Assembly (NCBI GenBank): GCA_964613585.1
Contig: CAZTHL010000095.1
Span: 1-13,952, forward strand
Length of the DNA: 13,952 nt
Direction of reading: 5' to 3'
Source: CAZTHL01 sp964613585
GTDB taxonomy: Bacteria; Pseudomonadota; Alphaproteobacteria; DSM-16000; Inquilinaceae
Position numbers and translations under genes: made by a program. Of this stretch, positions 6,526-13,305 are shown one piece after another. The notes beneath the pieces were generated by a model, which saw only the letters and a program-made list of their open reading frames with translations, searched no databases and was not told the origin of the DNA. Every line of letters begins with the position of its first letter. Position 1 is the first letter of the stretch.

Positions 6526-6604
6526 CAGACAACTCTCCCCGGGGCGGTCGGGCCCCTGCGCGGTCGTTCGGTGTTGTTCGCGGCGGCGGCCGGCGGTGGG
6601 CCGT

Positions 6605-8386
6605 TCACTGCGCGGCCACGGTGGCGGCCGCCTCGGCCGCCCCGCCGTAGAGCCGCTCCGCCGGCTGCGATCGGGTGATCACCACGTCCAGATAATCGAT
6701 CCGCGGATCGCCGTTCGGGTTGTAGTGCGCCATCGAGTGCCTGAGGAAGTTCAGGTCGTCGCGCTTCTCGTAGTCGAGCCGTTGATGCGAGCCGCGTGAT
6801 TCGGTTCGCTGCAAGGCAGAGTGGACGACCGCGTGTGAGACCTCGATCATCGCGCCGAGCTCGAGCGCCGTGTACAGATCGGTGTTGTAGACGGTGCTCT
6901 TGTCCTCGAGCGCGAGGTCCTTGTAGCGGTCGCGCAGCCGGCCGATCGATTCGCTGGCCTGCAGAAGGGTATCGGCGCTGCGGTAGATGCCGGCACCGTC
7001 CTCCATGGAGTGGTTCATCTCCTTGCGCAGGCCGGACACGGTCTCGCGCCCGGAGGAGCGCTGGAACAGCGCCAGGATTCGCTGCTCGACCGCCGCGCCC
7101 TGCTTTTCGGCGGCGGCCGCATCGACCTCCTTGCCGCCGGCCTGGACGTAGGCGGCGGCGTGGCGGCCGGCGCGGCTGCCGAACACGAGCAGTTCGGTAA
7201 GCGAGTTGGAGCCGAGCCGGTTGGCGCCGTTGATCGTCACGCAGGCGCACTCGCCCGCGGCGTACAGGCCATCGATGGGCGTCGCCGCGTCGATGTCGGT
7301 GTGAATGCCGCCCATCATGTAGTGCACCACCGGGCGCACGGGCACCGGCGTGTGCACCGGATCGGCCCCGACATAGCTGCTGGCGAGGTCGCGCACGAAG
7401 GGCAGCCGCTCGTTGATCAGCTTCTCGCCCAGATGCCGCATGTCGAGCAGGACGCAGTCGCCCCATTGGGTCTCGACCGTGGTGCCCTTGCGCTGCTCAT
7501 GCCAGAACGCCTGGCTCAGCCGGTCCCGGGGACCAAGCTCCATGGCCTTCTTGCGCGGCCAGGGATCGGGCGGGCCCAGGTTGTAGTCCTGCAGATAGCG
7601 GTAGCCGTCCTTATTGGTGAGGATGCCGCCCTCGCCGCGGCAGCCCTCGGTAAGCAGGATGCCAGTGCCGGGCAAACCGGTCGGGTGGTACTGGACGAAC
7701 TCCATGTCCTTCAGCGGCACCCCCGCCCGGTAGGCCATGGCCATGCCGTCGCCGGTCTTGATCGCGCCGTTCGTGGTGAACGGGAAGATACGCCCGGCGC
7801 CGCCGGTACATATGATCACCGCCTTGGCCACGAAGACGGTGACCTTGCCGGTGCGCATGTCGAGCGCGGCGATGCCCTGGCAGCGGCCGTCCTCGACGAT
7901 CAGGTCGGTCGAGAAGAACTCGTCATAGCGCTTGATCGACGGGAACCGGAGCGAGGTCTGAAACAACGTATGCAGCATGTGGAAGCCGGTCTTGTCGGCG
8001 GCATACCAGGTGCGCTCGATCTTCATGCCGCCGAACGGCCGAACGGCGACCCGGCCGTTGGCCTGCCGGCTCCACGGCAGTCCCCAGTGCTCGAGCTGGG
8101 TCAGCTCGCGGGGCGCCTCCTTGATGAACAGATCGACGACGTCCTGATCCGCGAGCCAGTCGGCGCCCGACACCGTGTCATGGAAATGGTTCTCGAGACT
8201 GTCATCGTCCTTGACGACGCCCGCGGCGCCGCCCTCCGCCGCGCAGGTATGGCTGCGCATCGGGTAGACCTTCGAGATGAGCGCCACGTCGAGGCTCGGA
8301 TCGGCCTCGGCGACGGCAATGGCAGCGCGCAGGCCGGCGCCGCCGGCGCCGACGATGGCGATATCTGTCTGGACGGTCTCGATCAT
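6605..8386 (-). CDS. frdA: Fumarate reductase flavoprotein subunit
   Basis: A full-length 593-residue catalytic subunit (E. coli FrdA is 602) that reduces fumarate to succinate on the cytoplasmic face. The FAD dinucleotide fold IVGAGGAGLRAA is at residues 11-22. SHTCAAEGG holds His46, the expected covalent flavin attachment, and Glu51, the residue that is Glu in fumarate reductases and Gln in succinate dehydrogenases. Substrate and proton-transfer residues are present at the E. coli numbers: His234 in QYHPTG, TEGCRGEGG (246-254), Arg287 in GPRDRLSQAFWHE, His355 in HYMMGG and Arg390 in GANRLGSNS. The start ATG at 8386 follows GGAG by 5 nt. It opens the unit frdABCD-coq10-like-rquA. The upstream 534 nt is non-coding and repeat-rich and must hold the promoter. 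Identification as FrdA rather than SdhA is strong, but enzymes of this family can run both ways. Confidence 0.96.
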   Translation of the reverse strand: MIETVQTDIAIVGAGGAGLRAAIAVAEADPSLDVALISKVYPMRSHTCAAEGGAAGVVKDDDSLENHFHDTVSGADWLADQDVVDLFIKEAPRELTQLEHWGLPWSRQANGRVAVRPFGGMKIERTWYAADKTGFHMLHTLFQTSLRFPSIKRYDEFFSTDLIVEDGRCQGIAALDMRTGKVTVFVAKAVIICTGGAGRIFPFTTNGAIKTGDGMAMAYRAGVPLKDMEFVQYHPTGLPGTGILLTEGCRGEGGILTNKDGYRYLQDYNLGPPDPWPRKKAMELGPRDRLSQAFWHEQRKGTTVETQWGDCVLLDMRHLGEKLINERLPFVRDLASSYVGADPVHTPVPVRPVVHYMMGGIHTDIDAATPIDGLYAAGECACVTINGANRLGSNSLTELLVFGSRAGRHAAAYVQAGGKEVDAAAAEKQGAAVEQRILALFQRSSGRETVSGLRKEMNHSMEDGAGIYRSADTLLQASESIGRLRDRYKDLALEDKSTVYNTDLYTALELGAMIEVSHAVVHSALQRTESRGSHQRLDYEKRDDLNFLRHSMAHYNPNGDPRIDYLDVVITRSQPAERLYGGAAEAAATVAAQ

Positions 8387-8447
8387 CGTGTCTCCGGACG
8401 CCGTCGTGGAACTCGCGATGGGGCGAGGACGTTACCGATTGTCCTCA

Positions 8448-8483
8448 TTAACGGAAAGCATCGTGTTTACCGAAAGGATCGTG
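8448..8483 (-). repeat. Tandem 18-bp direct repeat upstream of frdA (candidate regulator site)
   Basis: Plus-strand copies TTAACGGAAAGCATCGTG (8448-8465) and TTTACCGAAAGGATCGTG (8466-8483) are adjacent and agree at 15 of 18 positions. A degraded third piece, GTTACCGATTG, begins at 8431. The pair lies 62-97 nt upstream of the frdA ATG, where a promoter or activator site is expected. Read on the minus strand, GTTAAT (8452-8447) could serve as a -10 element, with TTTCGG 17 nt upstream as a weak -35. The repeat is seen directly; the role is inferred. Confidence 0.6.
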
Positions 8484-8527
8484 GGGTATCGGCACCGGGG
8501 CAACCGCTCTCGGCGCGATGCGTCAAT

Positions 8528-8569
8528 CGGACTGCCGGGCCCCGCGGGCGGACTGCCGGATCCCGCGGG
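8528..8569. repeat. Tandem 21-bp duplication
   Basis: Bases 8528-8548 and 8549-8569 are two adjacent copies that differ at only two positions (GC at 8539-8540, AT at 8560-8561). Each begins CGGACTGCCGG and contains the palindrome CCCGCGGG. The two palindromes could pair with each other, giving an 8-bp stem in any frdA transcript that starts upstream. It may be a recent slippage product. Confidence 0.75.
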
Positions 8570-8765
8570 CAGCGCCCGGCATGGGGCTGCTCGAGCCGGC
8601 GGCGCGGCCACCGACAGTGGGATCTTAATGCTTTGACGTCTCTGGCGCAGCGGCTTTCTTGCGCTTTCCGCGCGCACGCATCCCGTTTTCCCTGTGCTCG
8701 ACGCCGCGCCGGCCGACACCATATGATCGATAACCGGAACGCCGCCCTCGGCAGACGTGACAGCC

Positions 8766-8794
8766 TTGACAGCGCGGTGCCGAGCCGGTAGCAG
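8766..8794 (+). promoter_or_regulatory. Candidate promoter for tRNA-Asp
   Basis: A perfect -35 hexamer TTGACA (8766-8771) is followed after 17 nt by TAGCAG (8789-8794), a poor -10. It points towards tRNA-Asp, about 125 nt upstream, so a primary transcript would cross the 15-bp repeat array. No better plus-strand candidate was seen in the spacer. Confidence 0.35.
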
Positions 8795-8844
8795 AACCGC
8801 CTCTTGGGGGGCGGCCGGCCAAGCCGTCCGCTCCCGCATGGGTC

Positions 8845-8919
8845 GCCTCCGGGATGGGTCGCGCCTCCATGGAATGCGCCTCGATCGAATGCGCCTAGAT
8901 GGTTTGCGCCTCGATGGAT
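8845..8919. repeat. Imperfect 15-bp tandem array (five units) abutting tRNA-Asp
   Basis: Five 15-bp units fill 8845-8919. The last four start at 8860, 8875, 8890 and 8905. The clearest are TGCGCCTCGATCGAA, TGCGCCTAGATGGTT and TGCGCCTCGATGGAT; the first two units are more diverged. The array ends one base before the tRNA acceptor stem, whose first bases GCGGG partly continue the unit's GCGCC rhythm. The core GCGCCTCGAT is conserved. Length suggests replication slippage. It lies in the tRNA 5' leader if the promoter at 8766 is real. Confidence 0.75.
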
Positions 8920-8920
8920 T

Positions 8921-8997
<77 letters not shown>

Positions 8998-9101
8998 TCG
9001 CGCCCCTCGCTTCCCTCCGCCGCCGGGTTGTGGAATACTCCTAACGCAACGTTGATGGCGCGACCGCGCGTTCATCGAACCTTGACGGACGGAGGGCGGC
9101 C

Positions 9102-9404
9102 ATGACCCGGCCGACCGGCCAACGCGGGCTTGTCCTTGCGGCGCTGCTGGCCATCCTTCTGCCCGGCTGCGGCGCGCGGGTCGAGTTGCGCCAGCCCAGC
9201 CTGGCGGAGGCGGCAAGCGGCGCGGCCACCAGCGTGGCCACCACCGCGATCACCGGCGGCAGCTTGGCGGTCGGCGCGGCGAGCGGGACGGCCCAGTCCT
9301 TCGTGGTCGTGCGGCCCGGCGTCCGCTCCCAGTTTCCGGGACAGCGGACCTGGCGGCTCGGCTGCGCGGAGTTGCGGGACTGCTACTACCGGGGCGGCCG
9401 CTGA
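9102..9404 (+). CDS. Small putative lipoprotein of unknown function
   Basis: A 100-residue protein I do not recognise. It starts with a lipoprotein signal: MTRPTGQRG, a hydrophobic stretch LVLAALLAILL (10-20) and the lipobox LPGC with Cys23 as the lipid-bearing residue. The first residue after Cys23 is Gly, not Asp, so nothing argues for inner-membrane retention. The mature part is small, rich in Ala, Ser and Thr (residues 36-66), and ends in a more structured segment with two cysteines (Cys87, Cys93) in LGCAELRDCYY, which might form a disulfide. The ATG follows a strong GGAGG by 6 nt, the best sign that the gene is real. It lies between tRNA-Asp and nuoA in the same direction. No function should be inferred from that position. 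Confidence 0.75.
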   Translation: MTRPTGQRGLVLAALLAILLPGCGARVELRQPSLAEAASGAATSVATTAITGGSLAVGAASGTAQSFVVVRPGVRSQFPGQRTWRLGCAELRDCYYRGGR

Positions 9405-9468
9405 GCCGGCGCCGGGCGGCGTCAGCGGCAGGCCGCCGCAGCGCGCGGCCGGCGGACCGGGAAACCGC

Positions 9469-9497
9469 TTTCCTTCGCGCCGGAGCGCCTTTATATA
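9469..9497 (+). promoter_or_regulatory. Candidate promoter of the nuo operon
   Basis: TATATA (9492-9497) sits in the only AT-rich patch of the 195-nt spacer between the lipoprotein gene and nuoA, with TTTCCT (9469-9474) 17 nt upstream as a weak -35. The start point would be about 95 nt before the nuoA ATG. The -35 match is poor, so this is tentative. Confidence 0.4.
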
Positions 9498-9599
9498 CGC
9501 TGCCGTGGGATGCCGTAACCGATCTGCTAACCCCTTGGTGAGCATGGTCTTTCCGGGCGCGAGCGCGGGCCGCGCCGGCGCCCGCGGGGCGAGGTTGCC

Positions 9600-9968
9600 A
9601 TGGCCGATGCGCTGCTGCTTGAGTACTTCCCGATCTTCCTGTTCCTGGTCATCGCGCTCGGCATGTCGGTGATCATGGTGCTGGGCTCGTACATCCTGGG
9701 CCCGCAGCGTCCGGATCCGGCGAAGATCTCGCCTTACGAGTGCGGGTTCGAGGCCTTCGAGGATGCGCGCTCGAAGTTCGACGTGCGCTTCTACTTGGTC
9801 GCCATTCTGTTCATCATCTTCGACCTTGAGGTGGCCTTCCTGTTTCCGTGGGCGGCGGCGCTCGGCGACATCGGCCTGTTCGGCTTCTGGTCCATGATGG
9901 TGTTTCTCGGCATCCTCACCATCGGGTTCGTCTACGAGTGGAAGAAGGGAGCGTTGGAATGGGAGTGA
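9600..9968 (+). CDS. nuoA: NADH:quinone oxidoreductase (complex I) subunit A
   Basis: A 122-residue membrane subunit (ND3 homologue) of proton-pumping complex I. Three membrane helices are predicted at about residues 8-33, 63-85 and 90-112. The conserved loop between helices 1 and 2 contains SPYECGFE (residues 44-51), whose cysteine is the ND3 loop cysteine near the quinone-site entrance, followed by FDVRFYLVAILFIIFDLEVAF. The ATG follows GAGG by 5 nt. It is the first gene of the operon, and its stop codon lies inside the nuoB start region (10-nt overlap). Confidence 0.97.
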   Translation: MADALLLEYFPIFLFLVIALGMSVIMVLGSYILGPQRPDPAKISPYECGFEAFEDARSKFDVRFYLVAILFIIFDLEVAFLFPWAAALGDIGLFGFWSMMVFLGILTIGFVYEWKKGALEWE

Positions 9969-10540
9969 GCGCGACGCCGCCGAAGGTGGCCGTGGGCGGG
10001 CCGCTTCCGGCCGAGCTCGACACGCCCCTGCCGCCGGGGCCGGCGCAGGACGAGGTCGTGGCCCGGGCGACCCACGAGTTGCAGGACAAGGGGTTCCTGC
10101 TTACCAAGTACGAGGCCCTGGTGAACTGGGCGCGGACCGGCTCGCTGTGGCCGATGACCTTCGGCCTCGCCTGCTGCGCGATCGAGATGATCCACTCCTA
10201 CATGGCGCGCTACGACCTCGACCGCCTCGGGGTGATCCCGCGGCCGAGCCCGCGCCAGTCGGACGTGATGATCGTCGCCGGAACGCTGTGCAACAAGATG
10301 GCACCGGCGCTGCGCAAGGTCTACGACCAGATGCCGGAACCGCGCTGGGTGATCTCGATGGGGTCGTGCGCCAACGGCGGCGGCTACTATCACTACTCCT
10401 ACTCGGTGGTGCGAGGATGCGACCGCGTGGTGCCGGTGGACATCTACGTGCCGGGCTGCCCGCCCACGGCGGAGGCGCTCGTGTACGGCGTCATGCAGTT
10501 GCAGCGGAAGATCCGCCGGGGCACCGAGATCGTGCGCTAG
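9959..10540 (+). CDS. nuoB: Complex I subunit B (carries cluster N2)
   Basis: A 193-residue peripheral-arm subunit that holds the terminal [4Fe-4S] cluster N2, the electron donor to quinone. The ligands are the tandem Cys72-Cys73 in GLACCAIEM, Cys137 in SMGSCANGGG and Cys167 in PGCPPTAE. The start is the ATG at 9959, preceded by AAGGGAG inside nuoA; an upstream in-frame ATG at 9848 would add 37 residues that are a shadow of nuoA. The first 35 residues are Pro/Ala-rich and unconserved. The 10-nt overlap with nuoA suggests coupled translation. A 34-nt gap leads to nuoC. Confidence 0.97.
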   Translation: MGVSATPPKVAVGGPLPAELDTPLPPGPAQDEVVARATHELQDKGFLLTKYEALVNWARTGSLWPMTFGLACCAIEMIHSYMARYDLDRLGVIPRPSPRQSDVMIVAGTLCNKMAPALRKVYDQMPEPRWVISMGSCANGGGYYHYSYSVVRGCDRVVPVDIYVPGCPPTAEALVYGVMQLQRKIRRGTEIVR

Positions 10541-10574
10541 TCCGGGCGCGTCCCGTCTCATCCACGGAGCCCAA

Positions 10575-11210
10575 ATGGCCTTTGAAACGCTCTCTGATCT
10601 GGGCGAGCACGTCGTCGGATCGCTCGATCCCGACGTGTCCGGCTTCGAGGTTGCCCTGGGCGAGCTCGTGGTCACCGCGCGCCCCGGCGCCGTTGTGCGG
10701 GTGCTCACCTTCCTGCGCGATGATCCCAACTGCCGCTTCGCCCAGCTCATGACCCTGTGCGGGGTTGACTATCCCGAGCGCGACCGGCGCTTCGAGGTCG
10801 TCTACAACCTGCTGAGCCTTAAGCACAATCGCCGGATCCGGGTGCGTCTGGAGACGGACGAGGAGTCAGCGGTGCCGTCGGTGACCGGGGTGTTCCCGTC
10901 GGCCGGCTGGTACGAGCGCGAGGCCTGGGACCTGTACGGCATCTTCTTCTCGGACAATCCCGACCTGCGGCGCATCCTGACCGACTACGGCTTCGAGGGG
11001 CATCCGCTGCGCAAGGACTTCCCGCTCACCGGCTATGTCGAGCTGCGCTACGACAACGAGCAGAAGCGCGTGGTCTACGAGCCGGTGCAGCTCCAGCAGG
11101 ATTTCCGCTCGTTCGACTTCCTGAGCCCGTGGGAGGGCATGACCTCGGTGCACCAGCTGCCCGGCGACGAGAAGGCAGTCCGGCCGGTCGGCTCCCCGGC
11201 GCAGGAGTAG
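10575..11210 (+). CDS. nuoC: Complex I subunit C (30 kDa subunit)
   Basis: A 211-residue peripheral-arm subunit without cofactors that scaffolds NuoB and NuoD. The family signature WYEREAWDLYGIFF is at residues 112-125, followed by HPLRKDFP (143-150) and the conserved C-terminal motif FRSFDFLSPWEG (177-188). GGAG lies 5-6 nt before the ATG. It is separate from nuoD, unlike the nuoCD fusion of E. coli; separate genes are usual in alphaproteobacteria. The stop codon is 4 nt before nuoD. Confidence 0.96.
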   Translation: MAFETLSDLGEHVVGSLDPDVSGFEVALGELVVTARPGAVVRVLTFLRDDPNCRFAQLMTLCGVDYPERDRRFEVVYNLLSLKHNRRIRVRLETDEESAVPSVTGVFPSAGWYEREAWDLYGIFFSDNPDLRRILTDYGFEGHPLRKDFPLTGYVELRYDNEQKRVVYEPVQLQQDFRSFDFLSPWEGMTSVHQLPGDEKAVRPVGSPAQE

Positions 11211-11214
11211 GCCC

Positions 11215-12396
11215 ATGACGGACATCGAGATCCGGCCGTACACGGTCAATTTCGGCCCGCAGCATCCGGCTGCCCACGGGGTGCTGCGCCTCATCCTGGA
11301 GATGGACGGGGAGGTGGTCGAGCGGGCCGACCCGCACATCGGCCTTCTGCATCGGGGCACCGAGAAGCTGATCGAGCACAAGACCTATCTGCAGGCGGTG
11401 CCCTATTTCGACCGGCTCGACTACACCTCGCCGATGTGCCAGGAGCACGCCTTTGCCCTGGCGGTGGAGCGGCTGCTCGGGCTGACGGTGCCGGAGCGGG
11501 CGCAGTACATCCGCGTGCTGTACGCGGAGATCACCCGCATCCTGAATCATGTGCTCAATGTCACCACCTTCGCGCTCGACGTCGGCGCCACCACGCCATC
11601 GCTGTGGGGCTTCGAGGAGCGGGAGAAGATGATGGAGTTCTACGAGCGGGCGTGCGGGGCGCGCCTGCACGCGAACTACTTCCGGCCGGGCGGGGTGCAC
11701 CAGGATCTGCCGGCGGGCCTGACCGACGACATAGGGGAGTATTTCGAGCGGTTCGACAGCTTCATCGAGGACTGCGAGGCGCTGCTCACCGAGAATCGCA
11801 TCTTCAAGCAGCGCACCGTCGACATCGGCGTGGTCAGCCGCGAGGACGCGCTGGCCTGGGGCTTCAGCGGGCCGATGCTGCGCGCCTCGGGGGTGCCGTG
11901 GGACCTGCGGCGGGCCCAGCCCTACGATGTCTATGACCGGATGGAGTTCGACATCCCGGTGGGCAAGACGGGCGACTGCTACGCGCGCTATCTGGTTCGA
12001 GTGGAGGAGATGCGGCAGTCCAAGCGCATCGTGCAGCAGGCGCTGCGCGACATGCCCAAGGACGGGCCGATCAAGACCACGGACCACAAGGTGGCGCCGC
12101 CACCGCGGGCCGAGATGAAGCGCTCGATGGAGGCGCTCATCCACCACTTCAAGCTCTACACCGAGGGCTACCGGGTGCCGGCCGGCGAGACCTATACGGT
12201 GGTCGAGGCGCCCAAGGGCGAGTTCGGCGTCTATCTGGTGGCGGACGGCACCAACCGGCCCTACCGCTGCCATATCCGCGCGCCGGCCTACGCCCATCTC
12301 CAGGGGCTGGACCTGATGTCCCGCGGCCACATGATCGCCGACACCGTGGCCATCATCGGCGCGCTCGACTTGGTGTTCGGGGAGGTCGACCGATGA
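11215..12396 (+). CDS. nuoD: Complex I subunit D (49 kDa subunit, quinone site)
   Basis: A 393-residue subunit that forms most of the quinone-binding cavity with NuoB. FGPQHPAAHG (residues 13-22) and HIGLLHRGTEKL (41-52) are the 49-kDa signatures. His21 and Tyr70 (in DRLDY), 49 residues apart, correspond to bovine His59 and Tyr108, which hold the quinone head group. The C-terminus is the conserved VFGEVDR. AGGAG (11203-11207), which overlaps the end of nuoC, serves the ATG. The stop overlaps the nuoE start as ATGA. If rhodoquinone is made here, this is the pocket that would have to reduce it. Confidence 0.97.
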   Translation: MTDIEIRPYTVNFGPQHPAAHGVLRLILEMDGEVVERADPHIGLLHRGTEKLIEHKTYLQAVPYFDRLDYTSPMCQEHAFALAVERLLGLTVPERAQYIRVLYAEITRILNHVLNVTTFALDVGATTPSLWGFEEREKMMEFYERACGARLHANYFRPGGVHQDLPAGLTDDIGEYFERFDSFIEDCEALLTENRIFKQRTVDIGVVSREDALAWGFSGPMLRASGVPWDLRRAQPYDVYDRMEFDIPVGKTGDCYARYLVRVEEMRQSKRIVQQALRDMPKDGPIKTTDHKVAPPPRAEMKRSMEALIHHFKLYTEGYRVPAGETYTVVEAPKGEFGVYLVADGTNRPYRCHIRAPAYAHLQGLDLMSRGHMIADTVAIIGALDLVFGEVDR

Positions 12397-13274
12397 GCTT
12401 CGGAGCCCCGGCGCCCGACCATCTGCAGCCGGACCATTTCGCCTTCACCCCGGAGAATGAGGCGCGGGCCGACGTCATCATCGCGCGCTATCCGGAGGGA
12501 GAGCAGGGCAGCGCGATCATCCCGCTGCTCGACCTGGCGCAGCGACAGCACGGCAACTGGCTGCCCAAGGCGGCGATGGACCATGTCGCCGACCGGCTCG
12601 GCGTGCCGCGGATCCGGGCGTACGAGGTCGCCAGCTTCTACACCATGTTCAACAAGGCGCCGGTCGGCCGGCATCTCGTGCAGATCTGCACGACGACGCC
12701 GTGCTGGCTGTGCGGCTCGGACGAGGTCAAGCGCGCCGTCAAGGAGAAGACCGGCGCCGGTCCGGGCGAGACCAGCGCCGACGGCTTGTTCACCGTGATC
12801 GAGGTCGAGTGTCTCGGGGCCTGCGTGAACGCGCCGATGGTGCAGGTCAACGACGATTATTTCGAGGATCTCGACCACGAGCGGACCAGCGCCCTGATCG
12901 AGGCCCTGAAGGAGGGCCGGCCGGTGCCGGTCGGCTCGCAGGTCGGGCGCAAGGGCAGCCAGGCACTGGCCGGGCCGACCACCATGCGGGACTGGCAGCA
13001 GGCCGAGCCCAGGCGCGGCTCGGCCGCGGCGGCGGCCTCGACTGGCGAAATGCCGCCCGCGGCGCCGGCGCCGAAGGTCGAGGCGGCCGGACCGTCCGGC
13101 AGCGCGGCGGTGCCGAAGGAGCAGGCCGGCGCGGCGGCGCCGAAGGAGCAGGCCGGCGAGGAGGCGGGGCCGACGGAGCCGGCCGCGACCAAGCCGGCGG
13201 CCGGCGGCGCGGCACGAAAGCGGACAGGCGGGCGCGCGCGCAAGCCGGCGAAGCGCGACGGCGCCAAGGAGTAG
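12393..13274 (+). CDS. nuoE: Complex I subunit E (24 kDa subunit) with long C-terminal tail
   Basis: A 293-residue protein. Residues 1 to about 185 are the normal thioredoxin-like NuoE holding [2Fe-2S] cluster N1a with Cys99, Cys104, Cys140 and Cys144 (CxxxxC and CxxxC spacing), in contexts VQICTTTPC and VECLGACVNAPM. With NuoF and NuoG it forms the NADH dehydrogenase module. The remaining hundred or so residues are low complexity: Ala/Pro-rich with two copies of PKEQAG (241-246, 250-255), then a basic end (RKRTGGRARKPAKRDGAKE) like a histone H1 tail. E. coli NuoE is about 166 residues. Long tails are known to occur in other alphaproteobacterial NuoE proteins; their role is unclear to me. The frame is intact to the end, so this is not a frameshift product. 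Confidence 0.95.
   Translation: MSFGAPAPDHLQPDHFAFTPENEARADVIIARYPEGEQGSAIIPLLDLAQRQHGNWLPKAAMDHVADRLGVPRIRAYEVASFYTMFNKAPVGRHLVQICTTTPCWLCGSDEVKRAVKEKTGAGPGETSADGLFTVIEVECLGACVNAPMVQVNDDYFEDLDHERTSALIEALKEGRPVPVGSQVGRKGSQALAGPTTMRDWQQAEPRRGSAAAAASTGEMPPAAPAPKVEAAGPSGSAAVPKEQAGAAAPKEQAGEEAGPTEPAATKPAAGGAARKRTGGRARKPAKRDGAKE
13112..13158 (+). repeat. 27-bp-period repeat inside the nuoE tail
   Basis: A 20-bp identical stretch occurs at 13112-13131 and 13139-13158, giving a 27-bp (nine-codon) period that encodes the repeated PKEQAG. It explains part of the NuoE tail as internal duplication. Confidence 0.8.
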
Positions 13275-13305
13275 GGGCACGCAACGGCTCCAGGGAGCTT
13301 GCAGA

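Larger units (their letters stand above)
8387..8920. other. 534-nt non-coding spacer between frdA and tRNA-Asp, rich in tandem repeats
   Basis: No credible gene is seen. The open frames across it are Arg/Pro-rich, and the one covering most of the minus strand begins inside the tRNA-Asp antisense, a well-known artefact. The spacer holds, from the frdA side, an 18-bp tandem pair, a 21-bp tandem pair, a plus-strand promoter-like element and a 15-bp five-copy array touching tRNA-Asp. Both the frdA promoter (minus) and the tRNA-Asp promoter (plus) must be here. I searched by eye for an FNR/FixK box (TTGAT-N4-ATCAA) and found none. Confidence 0.8.

Noticed and set aside
7010..8791. 593-codon plus-strand frame antisense to frdA
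   Set aside because: Same shadow effect; the minus strand encodes FrdA with every catalytic residue in place.
8387..8920. FNR/FixK box for the frd operon
   Set aside because: TTGAC or GTCAA half-sites occur at 8522, 8633 and 8766, but none has a matching partner at 4-nt spacing.
9848..9958. Upstream extension of nuoB
   Set aside because: The 37 added residues are an out-of-frame reading of nuoA; the ATG at 9959 has a ribosome site and gives a normal N-terminus.
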